From positions 1,364,001-1,428,000 of the forward strand of contig NZ_LN831051.1 of the NCBI RefSeq assembly GCF_001457635.1: DNA of 64,000 nt. Reading direction: 5' to 3'. The notes beneath the pieces were generated by a model. That model ran no database searches. It had not been told where the DNA came from and was given only the letters and a program-made list of their open reading frames with translations. Positions 25,730 through 35,327 of the stretch are shown here, in pieces (within the stretch, counting starts at the first letter, position 1; each line of letters starts with the position of its first letter). Made by a program: the position numbers and the translations under genes. Origin of the DNA: Streptococcus pneumoniae (lineage in GTDB: Bacteria > Bacillota > Bacilli > Lactobacillales > Streptococcaceae).

Positions 25730-27034
25730 CTAGTTTTTATTTGGGGTAAAATGATCGTTCTCAATCAAGTATAAAAATTGCTGGGTAATGCTAGCAAAGA
25801 TACTGTTTTGATCTAACATTTCTTTCGGAAAATAGAAACGATTATCTCCGTGACGACTACCAGCAAGGGATTGGACGATAGGAGACAGGCTAGAGAGTTC
25901 GGCCAGTTCTCCATTCTTTTGTAAAATCTCAATCTGTGTCCGTGGATTTTCAGATTCGGGACGATAGATATCATAAGGGAGGTCAAAGTTCTTATGAATG
26001 GCAGTATAGTAGTCGGGATCAAAGCCAATGTCCTCAACCAATTTTCTCATGCTAGCGAGTTGGTCTTGATCTTCTTGTGAAAAGGTAATGGATTTAAAGA
26101 CCTTGCGGTTGACAAAGCGTTGCGATAAATCTGCGAGAATTTTGTCAGGACTGGTCATCCAGAGCTGGAAGTAGGTATTCATCACACCATCATCTAGAGC
26201 CAGATAGTCAGACAAGGTCACATTTTTTTCAAAGAAAGGCAGGAGGTGTGGGGAAGTTCGTGCAAAGAAGTCTTTGTCCTTAGGGTAGAGTTCCTTAGCG
26301 CGCTTGAGAAGATTCTGTAGGAGAACTTCCATAGCGCGTGTTGCTGGGTGGAAATAGACCTGCATATACATCTGGTAGCGACTGAGGACATAGTCTTCGA
26401 TGGCGTGCATGCCATTGCGCTGAAAGGCGATACCATTTTCGATAGGACGAATGACTCGGAGGATTCGAGTCAGGTCAAATTCCCCATAGGATGCTCCTGT
26501 AAAATAGGAGTCACGCAAGAGATAGTCCATGCGATCTGCGTCAATCTGACTAGAAATGAGTTGTACGACCTGCTTGTTAGGATAGGTATGGTCTATGACA
26601 CTGGCAACTTTCTCTGGAAAATCGGGCGCTACTTGTAGCAAGACTTGGTGAATCTCTGTCTCAGGACTTTGAATAATCTCCTGAGTAATAGCTTCATGGT
26701 CTGTATCAAAGAGATGTTCAAAAGTATGGGAGTAGGCGCCATGCCCAAGGTCATGTAGGAGAGCAGCGATCATGGTCAAGAGAGACTCGGCAGGATTCCA
26801 TTCCTCAGGATATTTTTCTTCGAAAATCTCTGTGATGCGTCGTGCAATTTCATAGACTCCTAGACAGTGAGAGAAGCGACTGTGTTCTCCACCGTGGAAG
26901 GTATAACTGGAAGTTCCCAGTTGTTTGATCCGGCGCAAACGCTGAAATTCTTTTGTATTAATCAAGTCATAGATGATTTGATTAATGACATGGATGTAGT
27001 TGTGAACTGGGTCACGGAATACTTTTTCGTTCAT
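25730..27034 (-). CDS. HD-domain phosphohydrolase (dGTPase-like)
   Basis: This 434-aa protein carries the HD metal site: H59-type SRFSHCLGVYEIARR near 50, the AALLHDLGHGAYSHTFEH block near 88 and a later Asp in SQIDADRMDYLLRDSY near 160. Proteins of this class hydrolyse dNTPs or (p)ppGpp-like nucleotides; the substrate here is unknown. The ATG at 27034 gives the family N-terminus MNEKVFRDPVHNYI. No ribosome site precedes it, and a TATAAT ends only six bases before, so the message is probably leaderless. An in-frame longer start at 27130 is unlikely. Confidence 0.85.
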   Translation of the reverse strand: MNEKVFRDPVHNYIHVINQIIYDLINTKEFQRLRRIKQLGTSSYTFHGGEHSRFSHCLGVYEIARRITEIFEEKYPEEWNPAESLLTMIAALLHDLGHGAYSHTFEHLFDTDHEAITQEIIQSPETEIHQVLLQVAPDFPEKVASVIDHTYPNKQVVQLISSQIDADRMDYLLRDSYFTGASYGEFDLTRILRVIRPIENGIAFQRNGMHAIEDYVLSRYQMYMQVYFHPATRAMEVLLQNLLKRAKELYPKDKDFFARTSPHLLPFFEKNVTLSDYLALDDGVMNTYFQLWMTSPDKILADLSQRFVNRKVFKSITFSQEDQDQLASMRKLVEDIGFDPDYYTAIHKNFDLPYDIYRPESENPRTQIEILQKNGELAELSSLSPIVQSLAGSRHGDNRFYFPKEMLDQNSIFASITQQFLYLIENDHFTPNKN

Positions 27035-27049
27035 ATGACCATTATAGCA
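27034..27049 (-). promoter_or_regulatory. Extended -10 promoter giving a leaderless HD-gene mRNA
   Basis: On the minus strand TGCTATAAT is followed by six bases and then the ATG. Standard initiation 7 nt after the -10 box falls on the A of the start codon. Confidence 0.6.
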
Positions 27050-27105
27050 AAATCCTGCTCTTTTTGGTAAAATAGTAGGACAAGAGACAAGAAAGAGGGC
27101 CTGAT

Positions 27106-27483
27106 GTGAAGATTCGGATGCGAAATACAATTCAGTTTGATGAGCAGTTGGAAGTGATTGACCAGCTTTATGATGTGGAAGTGCATGAAAAAGGAGATTA
27201 TAGCTACCTGCTTTTCTATAATGAGGAAAAGGAAAAAGTAGTGATTAAATTTCATGGTCAAGAACTTGTGATGAGCCGATTTTCTAATCCCAAGACCATT
27301 ATGCGCTTTCTAAAGAATAGCGATAGTTTAGCCTATATTCCTACACCTATGGGCATGCAGGAGTTTATCATCCAAACGAGCCATTATCAAGTTGATAGGC
27401 AAAAGATTGAACTAGATTATCAACTACAAAATCAAGAGGGACATCCTTTTGCCAGCTATCAATTGGAAATTACTTGGGGCTAG
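27106..27483 (+). CDS. DUF1934 family protein (YwiB-like)
   Basis: The 125-aa protein starts at GTG 27106 after AAAGAGGG, or at ATG 27118. It has the DUF1934 lipocalin-like barrel pattern: alternating strands with GDYSYLLFYNEE near 30, VVIKFHGQELVMSR near 44, TPMGMQEFIIQT near 80 and YQLEITW at the end. The role is unknown; in streptococci it often lies near ylxM-ffh. Its start is divergent from the HD gene, with the two promoters close together. Confidence 0.8.
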   Translation: MKIRMRNTIQFDEQLEVIDQLYDVEVHEKGDYSYLLFYNEEKEKVVIKFHGQELVMSRFSNPKTIMRFLKNSDSLAYIPTPMGMQEFIIQTSHYQVDRQKIELDYQLQNQEGHPFASYQLEITWG

Positions 27484-27560
27484 GCTCATGTCTTTTTCAA
27501 ATTTAGCTATCTATCTTCTTGGATCGGTTTCCTAGTGTGGTAGATTAGGCTAATTTTTGG

Positions 27561-27574
27561 TATAATAAAAGTTA
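27561..27574 (+). promoter_or_regulatory. Extended -10 promoter giving a leaderless ylxM mRNA
   Basis: TGGTATAAT is followed by AAAAGTT and the ylxM ATG at 27574, so transcription should start at or one base before the start codon. No Shine-Dalgarno site is present. Confidence 0.6.
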
Positions 27575-27906
27575 TGGAAATCGAAAAAACCAATCGTATG
27601 AATGCGCTCTTTGAATTTTATGCGGCGCTTTTGACAGATAAGCAAATGAATTATATCGAGCTCTACTACGCTGATGATTACAGCCTTGCTGAAATTGCCG
27701 AGGAGTTCGGTGTCAGTCGTCAGGCTGTCTATGACAATATCAAGCGAACAGAAAAGATTCTGGAAGATTATGAGATGAAATTGCACATGTACTCGGACTA
27801 TATTGTCCGCAGTCAGATTTTTGATCAGATTTTGGAGCGCTATCCCAAGGATAACTTTCTGCAGGAGCAGATAGAAATTTTAACAAGCATTGATAATAGA
27901 GAATAA
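27574..27906 (+). CDS. ylxM: YlxM/p13-like DNA-binding protein
   Basis: The 110-aa protein has a helix-turn-helix at about 36-60 ([20 protein letters not shown]) typical of sigma-like region 4 folds, then a helical tail. YlxM is always next to ffh and helps the signal recognition particle in streptococci. It is 11 bp before ffh. No ribosome site precedes the ATG; see the leaderless promoter entry. Confidence 0.92.
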   Translation: MEIEKTNRMNALFEFYAALLTDKQMNYIELYYADDYSLAEIAEEFGVSRQAVYDNIKRTEKILEDYEMKLHMYSDYIVRSQIFDQILERYPKDNFLQEQIEILTSIDNRE

Positions 27907-27917
27907 GAGGAAGAAAA

Positions 27918-29489
27918 ATGGCATTTGAAAGTTTAACAGAACGTTTGCAGAACGTCTTTAAAAATCTACGTAAAAAAGGAAAAATCTCTGAATCTGATGT
28001 CCAAGAGGCAACCAAAGAAATTCGCTTGGCCTTGCTCGAGGCCGACGTTGCCTTGCCTGTTGTAAAGGACTTTATCAAGAAAGTTCGTGAGCGTGCAGTC
28101 GGGCATGAGGTCATTGATACACTTAATCCTGCGCAACAGATTATTAAAATCGTTGATGAGGAACTGACAGCCGTTTTAGGTTCTGATACGGCAGAAATTA
28201 TCAAGTCACCTAAGATTCCAACCATCATCATGATGGTTGGTTTACAAGGGGCTGGTAAAACAACCTTTGCTGGTAAATTGGCCAACAAACTCAAGAAAGA
28301 AGAAAATGCTCGTCCTTTGATGATTGCGGCGGATATTTATCGTCCAGCTGCCATTGACCAGCTTAAGACCTTGGGACAACAGATTGATGTGCCTGTCTTT
28401 GCACTTGGAACAGAAGTACCAGCTGTTGAGATTGTACGTCAAGGTTTGGAGCAAGCCCAAACTAATCATAACGACTATGTCTTGATTGATACTGCGGGTC
28501 GTTTGCAGATTGATGAGCTCCTCATGAATGAGCTTCGTGATGTGAAAGCATTGGCTCAACCAAATGAAATCTTGCTTGTCGTTGATGCTATGATTGGTCA
28601 GGAAGCAGCCAATGTTGCGCGTGAGTTTAATGCTCAGTTGGAAGTGACTGGGGTCATCCTTACCAAGATTGATGGCGATACTCGTGGTGGTGCTGCTCTG
28701 TCTGTTCGTCACATTACTGGAAAACCAATCAAGTTCACTGGTACAGGTGAAAAGATTACGGACATTGAAACCTTCCACCCAGACCGCATGTCTAGCCGTA
28801 TCCTTGGTATGGGGGATATGCTCACTTTGATTGAGAAAGCTTCTCAGGAATACGATGAACAAAAAGCCCTTGAAATGGCTGAGAAGATGCGCGAAAACAC
28901 CTTTGATTTTAATGATTTCATCGATCAATTAGATCAGGTGCAAAATATGGGGCCGATGGAAGACTTGCTCAAGATGATTCCAGGTATGGCCAACAATCCA
29001 GCCCTTCAAAACATGAAGGTGGATGAACGCCAGATTGCTCGTAAACGTGCCATTGTGTCTTCGATGACACCTGAAGAGCGTGAAAACCCAAATTTGTTAA
29101 ATCCAAGCCGTCGCCGTCGTATTGCTGCTGGTTCTGGAAATACATTCGTCGAAGTCAATAAATTCATCAAGGACTTTAACCAGGCTAAACAGCTCATGCA
29201 GGGTGTTATGTCTGGGGATATGAATAAAATGATGAAGCAAATGGGGATTAATCCAAATAACCTTCCTAAAAATATGCCAAATATGGGAGGAATGGATATG
29301 TCTGCCCTTGAAGGAATGATGGGACAAGGCGGTATGCCTGACTTATCAGCTCTCGGAGGAGCAGGAATGCCAGATATGAGCCAGATGTTTGGTGGCGGTT
29401 TGAAAGGTAAAATTGGTGAATTTGCCATGAAACAGTCCATGAAACGTATGGCTAACAAAATGAAGAAAGCGAAGAAGAAACGCAAGTAA
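27918..29489 (+). CDS. ffh: Signal recognition particle GTPase Ffh
   Basis: The 523-aa protein holds the N domain, the G domain with GLQGAGKTTFAGKLA near 110 (P-loop), DTAGR near 193 and TKIDGDTRGG near 250, and a Met-rich M domain from about 300 that binds 4.5S RNA and signal peptides. The C-terminus is rich in Gly-Met repeats and ends in a basic KKAKKKRK tail. GAGGAAG precedes the ATG. It targets membrane proteins to FtsY and SecYEG. Confidence 0.97.
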   Translation: MAFESLTERLQNVFKNLRKKGKISESDVQEATKEIRLALLEADVALPVVKDFIKKVRERAVGHEVIDTLNPAQQIIKIVDEELTAVLGSDTAEIIKSPKIPTIIMMVGLQGAGKTTFAGKLANKLKKEENARPLMIAADIYRPAAIDQLKTLGQQIDVPVFALGTEVPAVEIVRQGLEQAQTNHNDYVLIDTAGRLQIDELLMNELRDVKALAQPNEILLVVDAMIGQEAANVAREFNAQLEVTGVILTKIDGDTRGGAALSVRHITGKPIKFTGTGEKITDIETFHPDRMSSRILGMGDMLTLIEKASQEYDEQKALEMAEKMRENTFDFNDFIDQLDQVQNMGPMEDLLKMIPGMANNPALQNMKVDERQIARKRAIVSSMTPEERENPNLLNPSRRRRIAAGSGNTFVEVNKFIKDFNQAKQLMQGVMSGDMNKMMKQMGINPNNLPKNMPNMGGMDMSALEGMMGQGGMPDLSALGGAGMPDMSQMFGGGLKGKIGEFAMKQSMKRMANKMKKAKKKRK

Positions 29490-29547
29490 GACAAGAGATT
29501 GATGCAAATCTCATTTGATGAGAAAATAAAGTAAAAATTTCTATGAT

Positions 29548-29594
29548 AAAACGTATAGTATCAAGGTTTTAGAATATCTGATATTATACGTTTT
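29548..29594. terminator. ffh terminator hairpin (dispersed family)
   Basis: AAAACGTATAGTATCA and TGATATTATACGTTTT form a stem followed by TTG. It has the same outer ends as hairpins at 23753, 43471 and 52244. Confidence 0.65.
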
Positions 29595-29640
29595 TTGATT
29601 TTAATAATTTTGTTAAGACACTTTTATTATGGTATGCGAA

Positions 29641-29667
29641 AAATCCACTCAGCTGTCTGAGTGGATT
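29641..29667 (-). terminator. Uracil permease terminator
   Basis: AATCCACTCAG and CTGAGTGGATT form an 11-bp perfect stem followed on the minus strand by TTTTTCGC. Confidence 0.8.
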
Positions 29668-29683
29668 AGGTGTATTTAGACTC

Positions 29684-30967
29684 TTAGTCTTTATTTTCGT
29701 ATGGCAAGATCAAGTTCAAGATGATTCCTGTCATGGCTGAAAGGGCAGTACCTGAAAGTGTAACTGGACCAAGTTTAAGGATAGCTCCTCCAAGTCCAAG
29801 AACCAACATAGCACTTGCGATGATGAGGTTTCGCATTTGAGCGAAATCAACACGTTCTTTAATCAAGACTTTCAAACCATTGCTGGCGATAACCCCATAG
29901 AGAAGGATTGACATACCACCAAGTACAGCGTTTGGAATAGTTGAAATCAAGGCAGTGAATTTACCAAGGAAGCTGAGGGCAATCGCGATGAAGGCAGCGT
30001 TACGGATAACTGAGACAGAAGCGATACGAGTCATACCGATAACCCCTGTATTTTCTCCGTAAGTTGTATTGGCTGGTCCACCAAGGAAGGCAGAAACAGA
30101 AGTTGCGATACCGTCACCAAGAAGAGTACGGTGAAGACCTGGTTCTTTTAAGAATTGACGACCACAGATTTGACCCAAAACAGTATGGTCTCCGATATGT
30201 TCAGAAATTGTTACGATAGCGATTGGCAAGATAGCGATGGCTTCTGGACCAAAGTAAAGATTGTACTCTTTAAAGGCACCACCTGTGCTAAATGGCAAGT
30301 AGAAACCAGGAATTTCGAACCAGTTGGCTTTAAGAACTGGTGTAAAGTCAACCAAGCCAAGAGTTAGTGCGAAAAGGTAACCACCGATAATGGCAAAGAG
30401 GAATGGAATGATTCGTAGGAAGCCTTTTCCTTTTGTATTGATAAAGGCAGCAATTAGGAAAGTAACAACGGCTACCAGAGCATTTTTCCAATTTCCGTCT
30501 GCTACAAGACCTGCATTGGTAACAGCTGAACCTGCAAGTCCAAGACCGATAACGATGATCATAGGACCGATAATGATTGGTGGCAAGAGTTTATCAATCC
30601 ATTTTGTTCCTACAAATCGGATGCTGGTAGCAACAAGGACATAGACCAAACCAGTCAAGATAACCCCTGTTTGGGCAGCAGATACATCCCCCCCCATTTC
30701 TTTCATAGCCAGTGACATAGCTGTGATAAAGGCAAATGAAGAACCTAGATAAACTGGAACTTTAAAACCAGTAGCAATCATGTAGATGAGTGTTCCAACA
30801 CCTGAAGCAAAAAGGGCAACAGATACAGGCATTCCCAAAATCAATGGTACCAAGATGGTCGCACCAAACATGGCGAAAACGTGTTGGAAACTAAGGAGAA
30901 TTCCTTTTCCATCCGAAGGACGTTGGTCAACGTCTAGTAACAAATCAACAGTTGATTCTTGTTTCAT
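29684..30967 (-). CDS. pyrP: Uracil permease (NCS2 family)
   Basis: The 427-aa membrane protein has 12-14 hydrophobic segments. The NCS2 signature is clear: QHVFAMFGATILVPLI near 24, the TM3 VYLGSSFAFI near 70 and the central EHIGDHTVLG near 252, with the catalytic Glu. The ATG at 30967 is chosen because GTGAGG lies just upstream and MKQESTV starts the conserved N-terminus. It imports uracil by proton symport. A PyrR-type attenuator lies in its leader. Confidence 0.93.
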   Translation of the reverse strand: MKQESTVDLLLDVDQRPSDGKGILLSFQHVFAMFGATILVPLILGMPVSVALFASGVGTLIYMIATGFKVPVYLGSSFAFITAMSLAMKEMGGDVSAAQTGVILTGLVYVLVATSIRFVGTKWIDKLLPPIIIGPMIIVIGLGLAGSAVTNAGLVADGNWKNALVAVVTFLIAAFINTKGKGFLRIIPFLFAIIGGYLFALTLGLVDFTPVLKANWFEIPGFYLPFSTGGAFKEYNLYFGPEAIAILPIAIVTISEHIGDHTVLGQICGRQFLKEPGLHRTLLGDGIATSVSAFLGGPANTTYGENTGVIGMTRIASVSVIRNAAFIAIALSFLGKFTALISTIPNAVLGGMSILLYGVIASNGLKVLIKERVDFAQMRNLIIASAMLVLGLGGAILKLGPVTLSGTALSAMTGIILNLILPYENKD

Positions 30968-30989
30968 ATAAACCTCACTTTTGGGCATC

Positions 30990-31112
30990 AGAAAAGAGCC
31001 CATTATTTTACAGCAATAGGCCCTCAGAGTAAGACTTCTCTAAAATCTAGACTTTAAAGAGTTTCAAATATTTCTGCGTCTTCGTCACCTCACGGGATGA
31101 CATTAAAAACCT
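30990..31112 (-). promoter_or_regulatory. pyrP: PyrR-controlled attenuator leader of pyrP
   Basis: On the minus strand the PyrR-binding loop ATCCCGTGAGGTGACGAAG is followed downstream by a terminator stem GGCCTATT/AATGGGCT with CTTTTCT. When UMP or UTP is plentiful, PyrR would hold the anti-antiterminator and stop transcription here. The same motif occurs before pyrR. Confidence 0.8.
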
Positions 31113-31117
31113 TTGCT

Positions 31118-31146
31118 TAGGATAGTATAGCAGAAAAAAATGATTT
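31118..31146 (-). promoter_or_regulatory. pyrP promoter
   Basis: TTTACA and TATACT are separated by 17 bp on the minus strand, with TGC before the -10 box. The -35 box is part of the tandem repeat listed next. Confidence 0.7.
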
Positions 31147-31261
31147 TGTAAATCATTTTTTCCCGAGCCTAGAAATAAAAGAGCGAGGCTGATTTTGTAA
31201 ATCATTTTTTCCCGAGCCTAAAAATAAGAGAGCGAGGTTGATTTTGTAAATATTTTTTTAC
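31141..31261. repeat. 49-bp tandem repeat, about 2.4 copies
   Basis: Copies at 31141-31189 and 31190-31238 differ at only three positions, and a partial third copy runs to about 31261. Each has ATGATTTTGTAAATCAT and an AGCCT/AGGCT stem. On the minus strand each copy carries TTTACA. Confidence 0.85.
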
Positions 31262-31269
31262 TTAAAAAT

Positions 31270-31983
31270 TTAAAGCGGGCGTTTATTTGGCATACCAGCC
31301 TTACGTGGATATTTATTTGGTGTTTCTTTTTTCTTTTCTACCACTGTGATGTAACGCGGATCTCTATTTGGTAGGGCGTAGCTGAGATTGTCTTCGACTT
31401 TACTAAAAAGGAGATTGAGGGCATTCTTAGCTTCTAACAACTCCTCAGGCGCATTGCTGGCCTTGAGTGCCAATAGTTTTCCACCAACCTTAAGGTAGGG
31501 AATAGTCAATTCAGATAGGACCTGCATACGGGCAACCGCACGAGCTGTTACAAAATCATATTGAGCACGGAAGTTCTTGTCTTGGGCAAAATCTTCGGCA
31601 CGTCCGTGGTAGAAATGAACTCCGTTCAAATCCAGTTCTTGAGCCAAGAGTTGTAGGAAGTTGATGCGCTTATTGAGTGAATCAATAATGGTCACATCTA
31701 ACTCCGGATAGAGAATTTTCATTGGTAGACTAGGAAATCCTGCCCCAGCCCCGATATCAAGAAGTTTGATAGTTTCATTGGGAATCAAACCTTGAAGAAT
31801 GGGTGCAATCGAATCGTAAAAATGTTTGAGATAAACTTCTTCCTTGTCCGTAATCGCCGTCAAATTAATCTTCTCATTCCACTCGACCAAGAGCTCAAAA
31901 TAACGTTCAAATTGTTCTTTTTGCTGGTCCGAAAGTGGAAGATTCTGCTCGGCAAGCAAGTTGTAAAATGTTTTTGGTTTCAT
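31270..31983 (-). CDS. rsmG: 16S rRNA (guanine527-N7) methyltransferase RsmG
   Basis: The 237-aa SAM-dependent enzyme shows [19 protein letters not shown] near 42, the SAM loop [14 protein letters not shown] near 72, [10 protein letters not shown] near 98 and VTARAVA near 138. The ATG at 31983 is used because AGAAGGA lies eight bases before it and [10 protein letters not shown] is the usual start. It ends just before the tandem repeat upstream of pyrP. Confidence 0.93.
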
Positions 31984-32076
31984 AGTTATTTCCTTCTTTA
32001 GTATCATCTTATTTTACCACAATCATAGAAAATTTGATATACTGGTACTAATCTAAAAGCAGAAAGGACTTATATT

Positions 32077-32637
32077 ATGACTTGGATTATTCTTGGAGTT
32101 TTAGCTCTTGTTGTTATTTTTGTGATTGTTAGCTATAACGGTTTGGTTAAAAATCGTATGCAAACCAAGGAGGCTTGGAGTCAGATTGATGTTCAGTTGA
32201 AACGTCGCAATGATCTCTTGCCAAACTTGATTGAGACTGTAAAAGGTTATGCCAAATATGAAGGTTCTACCCTTGAAAAGGTGGCAGAACTACGTAACCA
32301 AGTGGCGGCAGCGACTTCACCAGCAGAAGCTATGAAAGCCAGTGATGCCCTCACTCGTCAGGTTTCAGGTATTTTTGCAGTTGCAGAAAGCTATCCAGAT
32401 TTGAAAGCTAGTGCTAACTTTGTTAAATTGCAAGAGGAGTTGACAAACACAGAAAATAAAATTTCTTACTCTCGTCAACTCTATAACAGTGTTGTCAGCA
32501 ACTACAATGTAAAATTAGAAACTTTCCCGAGCAATATTATCGCTGGAATGTTTGGATTTAAAGCGGCAGATTTCCTTCAAACACCTGAAGAGGAAAAGTC
32601 GGTTCCTAAAGTTGATTTTAGCGGTTTAGGTGACTAA
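32077..32637 (+). CDS. lemA: LemA family protein
   Basis: The 186-aa protein has an N-terminal membrane helix (residues 2-23) and a long helical extracytoplasmic domain with the LemA markers [20 protein letters not shown] near 26 and the [14 protein letters not shown] block. Pairing with htpX two bases downstream is conserved in streptococci and suggests a joint membrane-quality role. AGAAAGGA precedes the ATG. Confidence 0.92.
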   Translation: MTWIILGVLALVVIFVIVSYNGLVKNRMQTKEAWSQIDVQLKRRNDLLPNLIETVKGYAKYEGSTLEKVAELRNQVAAATSPAEAMKASDALTRQVSGIFAVAESYPDLKASANFVKLQEELTNTENKISYSRQLYNSVVSNYNVKLETFPSNIIAGMFGFKAADFLQTPEEEKSVPKVDFSGLGD

Positions 32638-32638
32638 G

Positions 32639-33538
32639 ATGTTGTTTGATCAAATTGCAAGCAATAAACGAAAAACCTGGATTTTGTTGCTGGTATTTTT
32701 CCTACTCTTAGCTCTTGTTGGTTATGCGGTTGGTTATCTCTTTATAAGATCTGGACTTGGTGGTTTGGTTATCGCACTGATTATCGGCTTTATCTACGCT
32801 TTGTCTATGATTTTTCAATCGACAGAGATTGTCATGTCCATGAATGGAGCGCGTGAGGTGGATGAGCAAACGGCACCAGACCTCTACCATGTACTGGAAG
32901 ATATGGCTCTGGTCGCTCAGATTCCTATGCCCCGTATTTTCATTATTGATGATCCAGCCTTAAATGCCTTTGCGACAGGTTCTAATCCTCAAAATGCGGC
33001 TGTTGCTGCGACTTCAGGTCTACTAGCTATCATGAATCGTGAAGAACTAGAAGCTGTTATGGGACATGAAGTCAGTCATATTCGTAATTATGATATCCGT
33101 ATTTCGACTATTGCAGTTGCCCTTGCTAGTGCTATCACCATGCTTTCTAGTATGGCAGGTCGTATGATGTGGTGGGGTGGAGCAGGTCGCAGACGAAGTG
33201 ATGATGACCGAGATGGAAATGGTCTTGAAATCATTATGCTAGTGGTTTCCCTACTAGCTATTGTACTGGCACCTCTCGCTGCAACCTTGGTTCAGCTCGC
33301 TATTTCTCGTCAGAGGGAATTTCTGGCAGATGCATCTAGTGTCGAGCTGACTCGCAATCCCCAGGGAATGATTAATGCCCTAGATAAGTTGGACAATAGC
33401 AAACCTATGAGTCGCCACGTCGATGATGCTAGCAGTGCTCTTTATATCAATGATCCCAAGAAAGGTGGGGGGTTCCAAAAACTCTTTTATACCCACCCAC
33501 CTATCTCAGAACGGATTGAACGTTTAAAACAGATGTAA
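32639..33538 (+). CDS. htpX: Membrane zinc metalloprotease HtpX
   Basis: The 299-aa protease has two N-terminal helices, the zinc motif HEVSH (preceded by VMGH) near 142, two further helices near 180-215 and the third zinc ligand Glu in REFLADASS near 225. It degrades damaged membrane proteins. ATG 32639 is preferred to GTG 32630 because it has the AGGTG site and the family start [10 protein letters not shown]. The gene starts one base after the lemA stop. Confidence 0.93.
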   Translation: MLFDQIASNKRKTWILLLVFFLLLALVGYAVGYLFIRSGLGGLVIALIIGFIYALSMIFQSTEIVMSMNGAREVDEQTAPDLYHVLEDMALVAQIPMPRIFIIDDPALNAFATGSNPQNAAVAATSGLLAIMNREELEAVMGHEVSHIRNYDIRISTIAVALASAITMLSSMAGRMMWWGGAGRRRSDDDRDGNGLEIIMLVVSLLAIVLAPLAATLVQLAISRQREFLADASSVELTRNPQGMINALDKLDNSKPMSRHVDDASSALYINDPKKGGGFQKLFYTHPPISERIERLKQM

Positions 33539-33581
33539 AAGAATCCAGAGGTCGTCTCTGGATTTTTGCTATGTTGCAAAT

Positions 33582-35108
33582 TTATACATCTTCTAAATTA
33601 ACTAACTCCAAACCGTGTTCTGTCAAGCGGTAGATGCTTGAACAGACCTCTTTTAAGAAACGACGGTCATGCGAAACAGTGATGAGACCGCCTGGATAGG
33701 TTGCAAAGAGTTTTCTGATTTGGGGTTGAGAAGTGGGAGAAAAGTTTCGTGTGGGTTCATCCAGCAGGAGAAAGTTTGGTTTGCGCAGGACTAAATCCAA
33801 AAGCAGGAGTTTTCCCTGTTGTCCGCCAGATAAGGAGCGAATTTGATGCTGCATTTCTGGATAACTGAAATTGAGACTAGCTAGGTGAGATTGGATTTTC
33901 TGTAGTTCCTCTTTTTCCCCAGTTTTGCTGAGGTAGGCTATTGGTGATAAATCCAATTGCAGTTTTTTGTGGTAATCTTGTGGCATAAAACCAAGGGAAA
34001 TCTCTCTTTTATCATTCAGAAATTGCTTTAATTTGGCTAACAGAGTTGATTTCCCAACACCATTTGGTCCGATAATACCGATTTTTTCTTGCCCACGGAC
34101 AGTTAGTTGCAGTTCCTGAGCCAAAACACGGTCGTCAATGGACAAATTTTCTTTTTCCAGTTGGACTAAGACTTTAGAAGCTGGTAATGGTTGGATGTCT
34201 GAAAAGAAAAGTTGGATTTGTTCCTCTTCAAGTGGCTTTTGAGTCATGGACTGAGCTGCCTTTTCGTAGCGTTTTTCTTGTGAGAGGACAGTTTTCATCT
34301 TTTTAGCCAATAGGCGACCGGCAGTACTATCTTTGGTAGCTCGAAGCGCAGTTTCTACATTTTGCTTAACTCTCCGATGTTTTTCCATGGTTTTATCGTA
34401 GGCTCTTTGGTTGTTAGCAGCTTGCTGACTTTGTTTGGCAAAATTAGCCTTTCTCTGCTCACTATAGCTATCATAGTCTAAATGCTCTACTAGCGTTTCC
34501 GCTTCTTTACGGTGTTTGACCAGTCGCAAGTGAACAATAGTGTCTGCCGTTTCAGAAAGAAAGTCTTCATCATGGGAAATGAAAATAACGGTTTGCCTGG
34601 TCTTTTGAATCTGGCCTTTTAGCCAATCAACTGTCTCAAGGTCTAGGTCATTTGAAGGTTCATCTAAAAATAGAATCTCAAAGGGTTTGGCTAACTCATG
34701 GATAAGCTGAATTTTCAAAGCTTCTCCCCCTGATAGATTGCCAATCTCTTGGTCACTTGCGAAACGATTGCTATCAAAATGCAATTCCTCCGCCAAACGA
34801 TAGAGGATACTGTAGTCTAAATCAATAGAATCTAAAAAGAAGTAGTCGTGTAAAGTTTTCTTTTTCAGCTCCTCGGGAAGTTTTTGAGGAATGTAGGCCA
34901 GTGACTGATAGTCAGATTGGATGTTTCCCTTGATAGTGAAATCAGACAAAGCTTCCCCCATTAAAGTTTTAAGTAAGGTTGATTTACCATTTCCTTCTTC
35001 GCCAATAATAGCTACCTTTTCCCCGTCTTGTATGGTCATGCTTAGGTCAGAGACAAGGTCTCGTAAATCTTTGTTTTGTGTGATGGTCAGGTGATTGATT
35101 TTTATCAT
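33582..35108 (-). CDS. ABC-F family ATPase (ribosome-associated type)
   Basis: The 508-aa soluble protein has two nucleotide-binding domains without membrane parts. Domain 1: GEEGNGKSTLL near 36, signature NLSGGEALKIQL near 129. Domain 2: GPNGVGKSTLL near 344, signature SLSGGQQGKLLLLDL near 431; linker with charged coiled coil at about 200-280. ABC-F proteins act on the ribosome, some giving antibiotic resistance by target protection. ATG 35108 has AAAGGG upstream. It is controlled by an apparent attenuator with a leader ORF (below). Confidence 0.88.
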   Translation of the reverse strand: MIKINHLTITQNKDLRDLVSDLSMTIQDGEKVAIIGEEGNGKSTLLKTLMGEALSDFTIKGNIQSDYQSLAYIPQKLPEELKKKTLHDYFFLDSIDLDYSILYRLAEELHFDSNRFASDQEIGNLSGGEALKIQLIHELAKPFEILFLDEPSNDLDLETVDWLKGQIQKTRQTVIFISHDEDFLSETADTIVHLRLVKHRKEAETLVEHLDYDSYSEQRKANFAKQSQQAANNQRAYDKTMEKHRRVKQNVETALRATKDSTAGRLLAKKMKTVLSQEKRYEKAAQSMTQKPLEEEQIQLFFSDIQPLPASKVLVQLEKENLSIDDRVLAQELQLTVRGQEKIGIIGPNGVGKSTLLAKLKQFLNDKREISLGFMPQDYHKKLQLDLSPIAYLSKTGEKEELQKIQSHLASLNFSYPEMQHQIRSLSGGQQGKLLLLDLVLRKPNFLLLDEPTRNFSPTSQPQIRKLFATYPGGLITVSHDRRFLKEVCSSIYRLTEHGLELVNLEDV

Positions 35109-35144
35109 ACTATTGCCCTTTCTAGAATGTTCATAGTGCATAAC

Positions 35145-35172
35145 AAAAAGCTCTACTTTACCTAGTAGAGCC
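35145..35172 (-). terminator. Attenuator terminator before the ABC-F gene
   Basis: On the minus strand GCTCTACT and AGTAGAGC form an 8-bp stem followed by TTTTTG, 37 bp before the ABC-F start. It lies inside the transcript, not after a gene. Confidence 0.8.
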
Positions 35173-35284
35173 CAAAGTCTATGTCAAAAAAACTCTATTA
35201 ACATGCCAGAAAAAGGGCATAAAAGAGCACACAAAAAGAGACAAAAACAAGATCTACTAAATAAAGGTTCTTTATTTGATAGAC

Positions 35285-35296
35285 TTAGTTGTTCAT
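35285..35296 (-). CDS. Three-codon leader ORF (Met-Asn-Asn) upstream of the ABC-F gene
   Basis: ATGAACAACTAA follows AGGAGG by ten bases and GGGAG by two. Its stop codon overlaps AAGTCTAT, which is complementary to ATAGACTT (35175-35182) next to the terminator. The uORF fits ribosome-stall control of ABC-F genes. Confidence 0.5.
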   Translation of the reverse strand: MNN

Positions 35297-35327
35297 GTCT
35301 CCCTTACCTCCTAGTATTAGTATCTTT

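Noticed and set aside
28242..28928. 228-codon ORF on the minus strand
   Set aside because: It is antisense to the conserved ffh G domain and has no recognisable domain.
31141..31261. Tandem repeats as a CRISPR array
   Set aside because: The units are contiguous with no spacers, and no cas gene is present.
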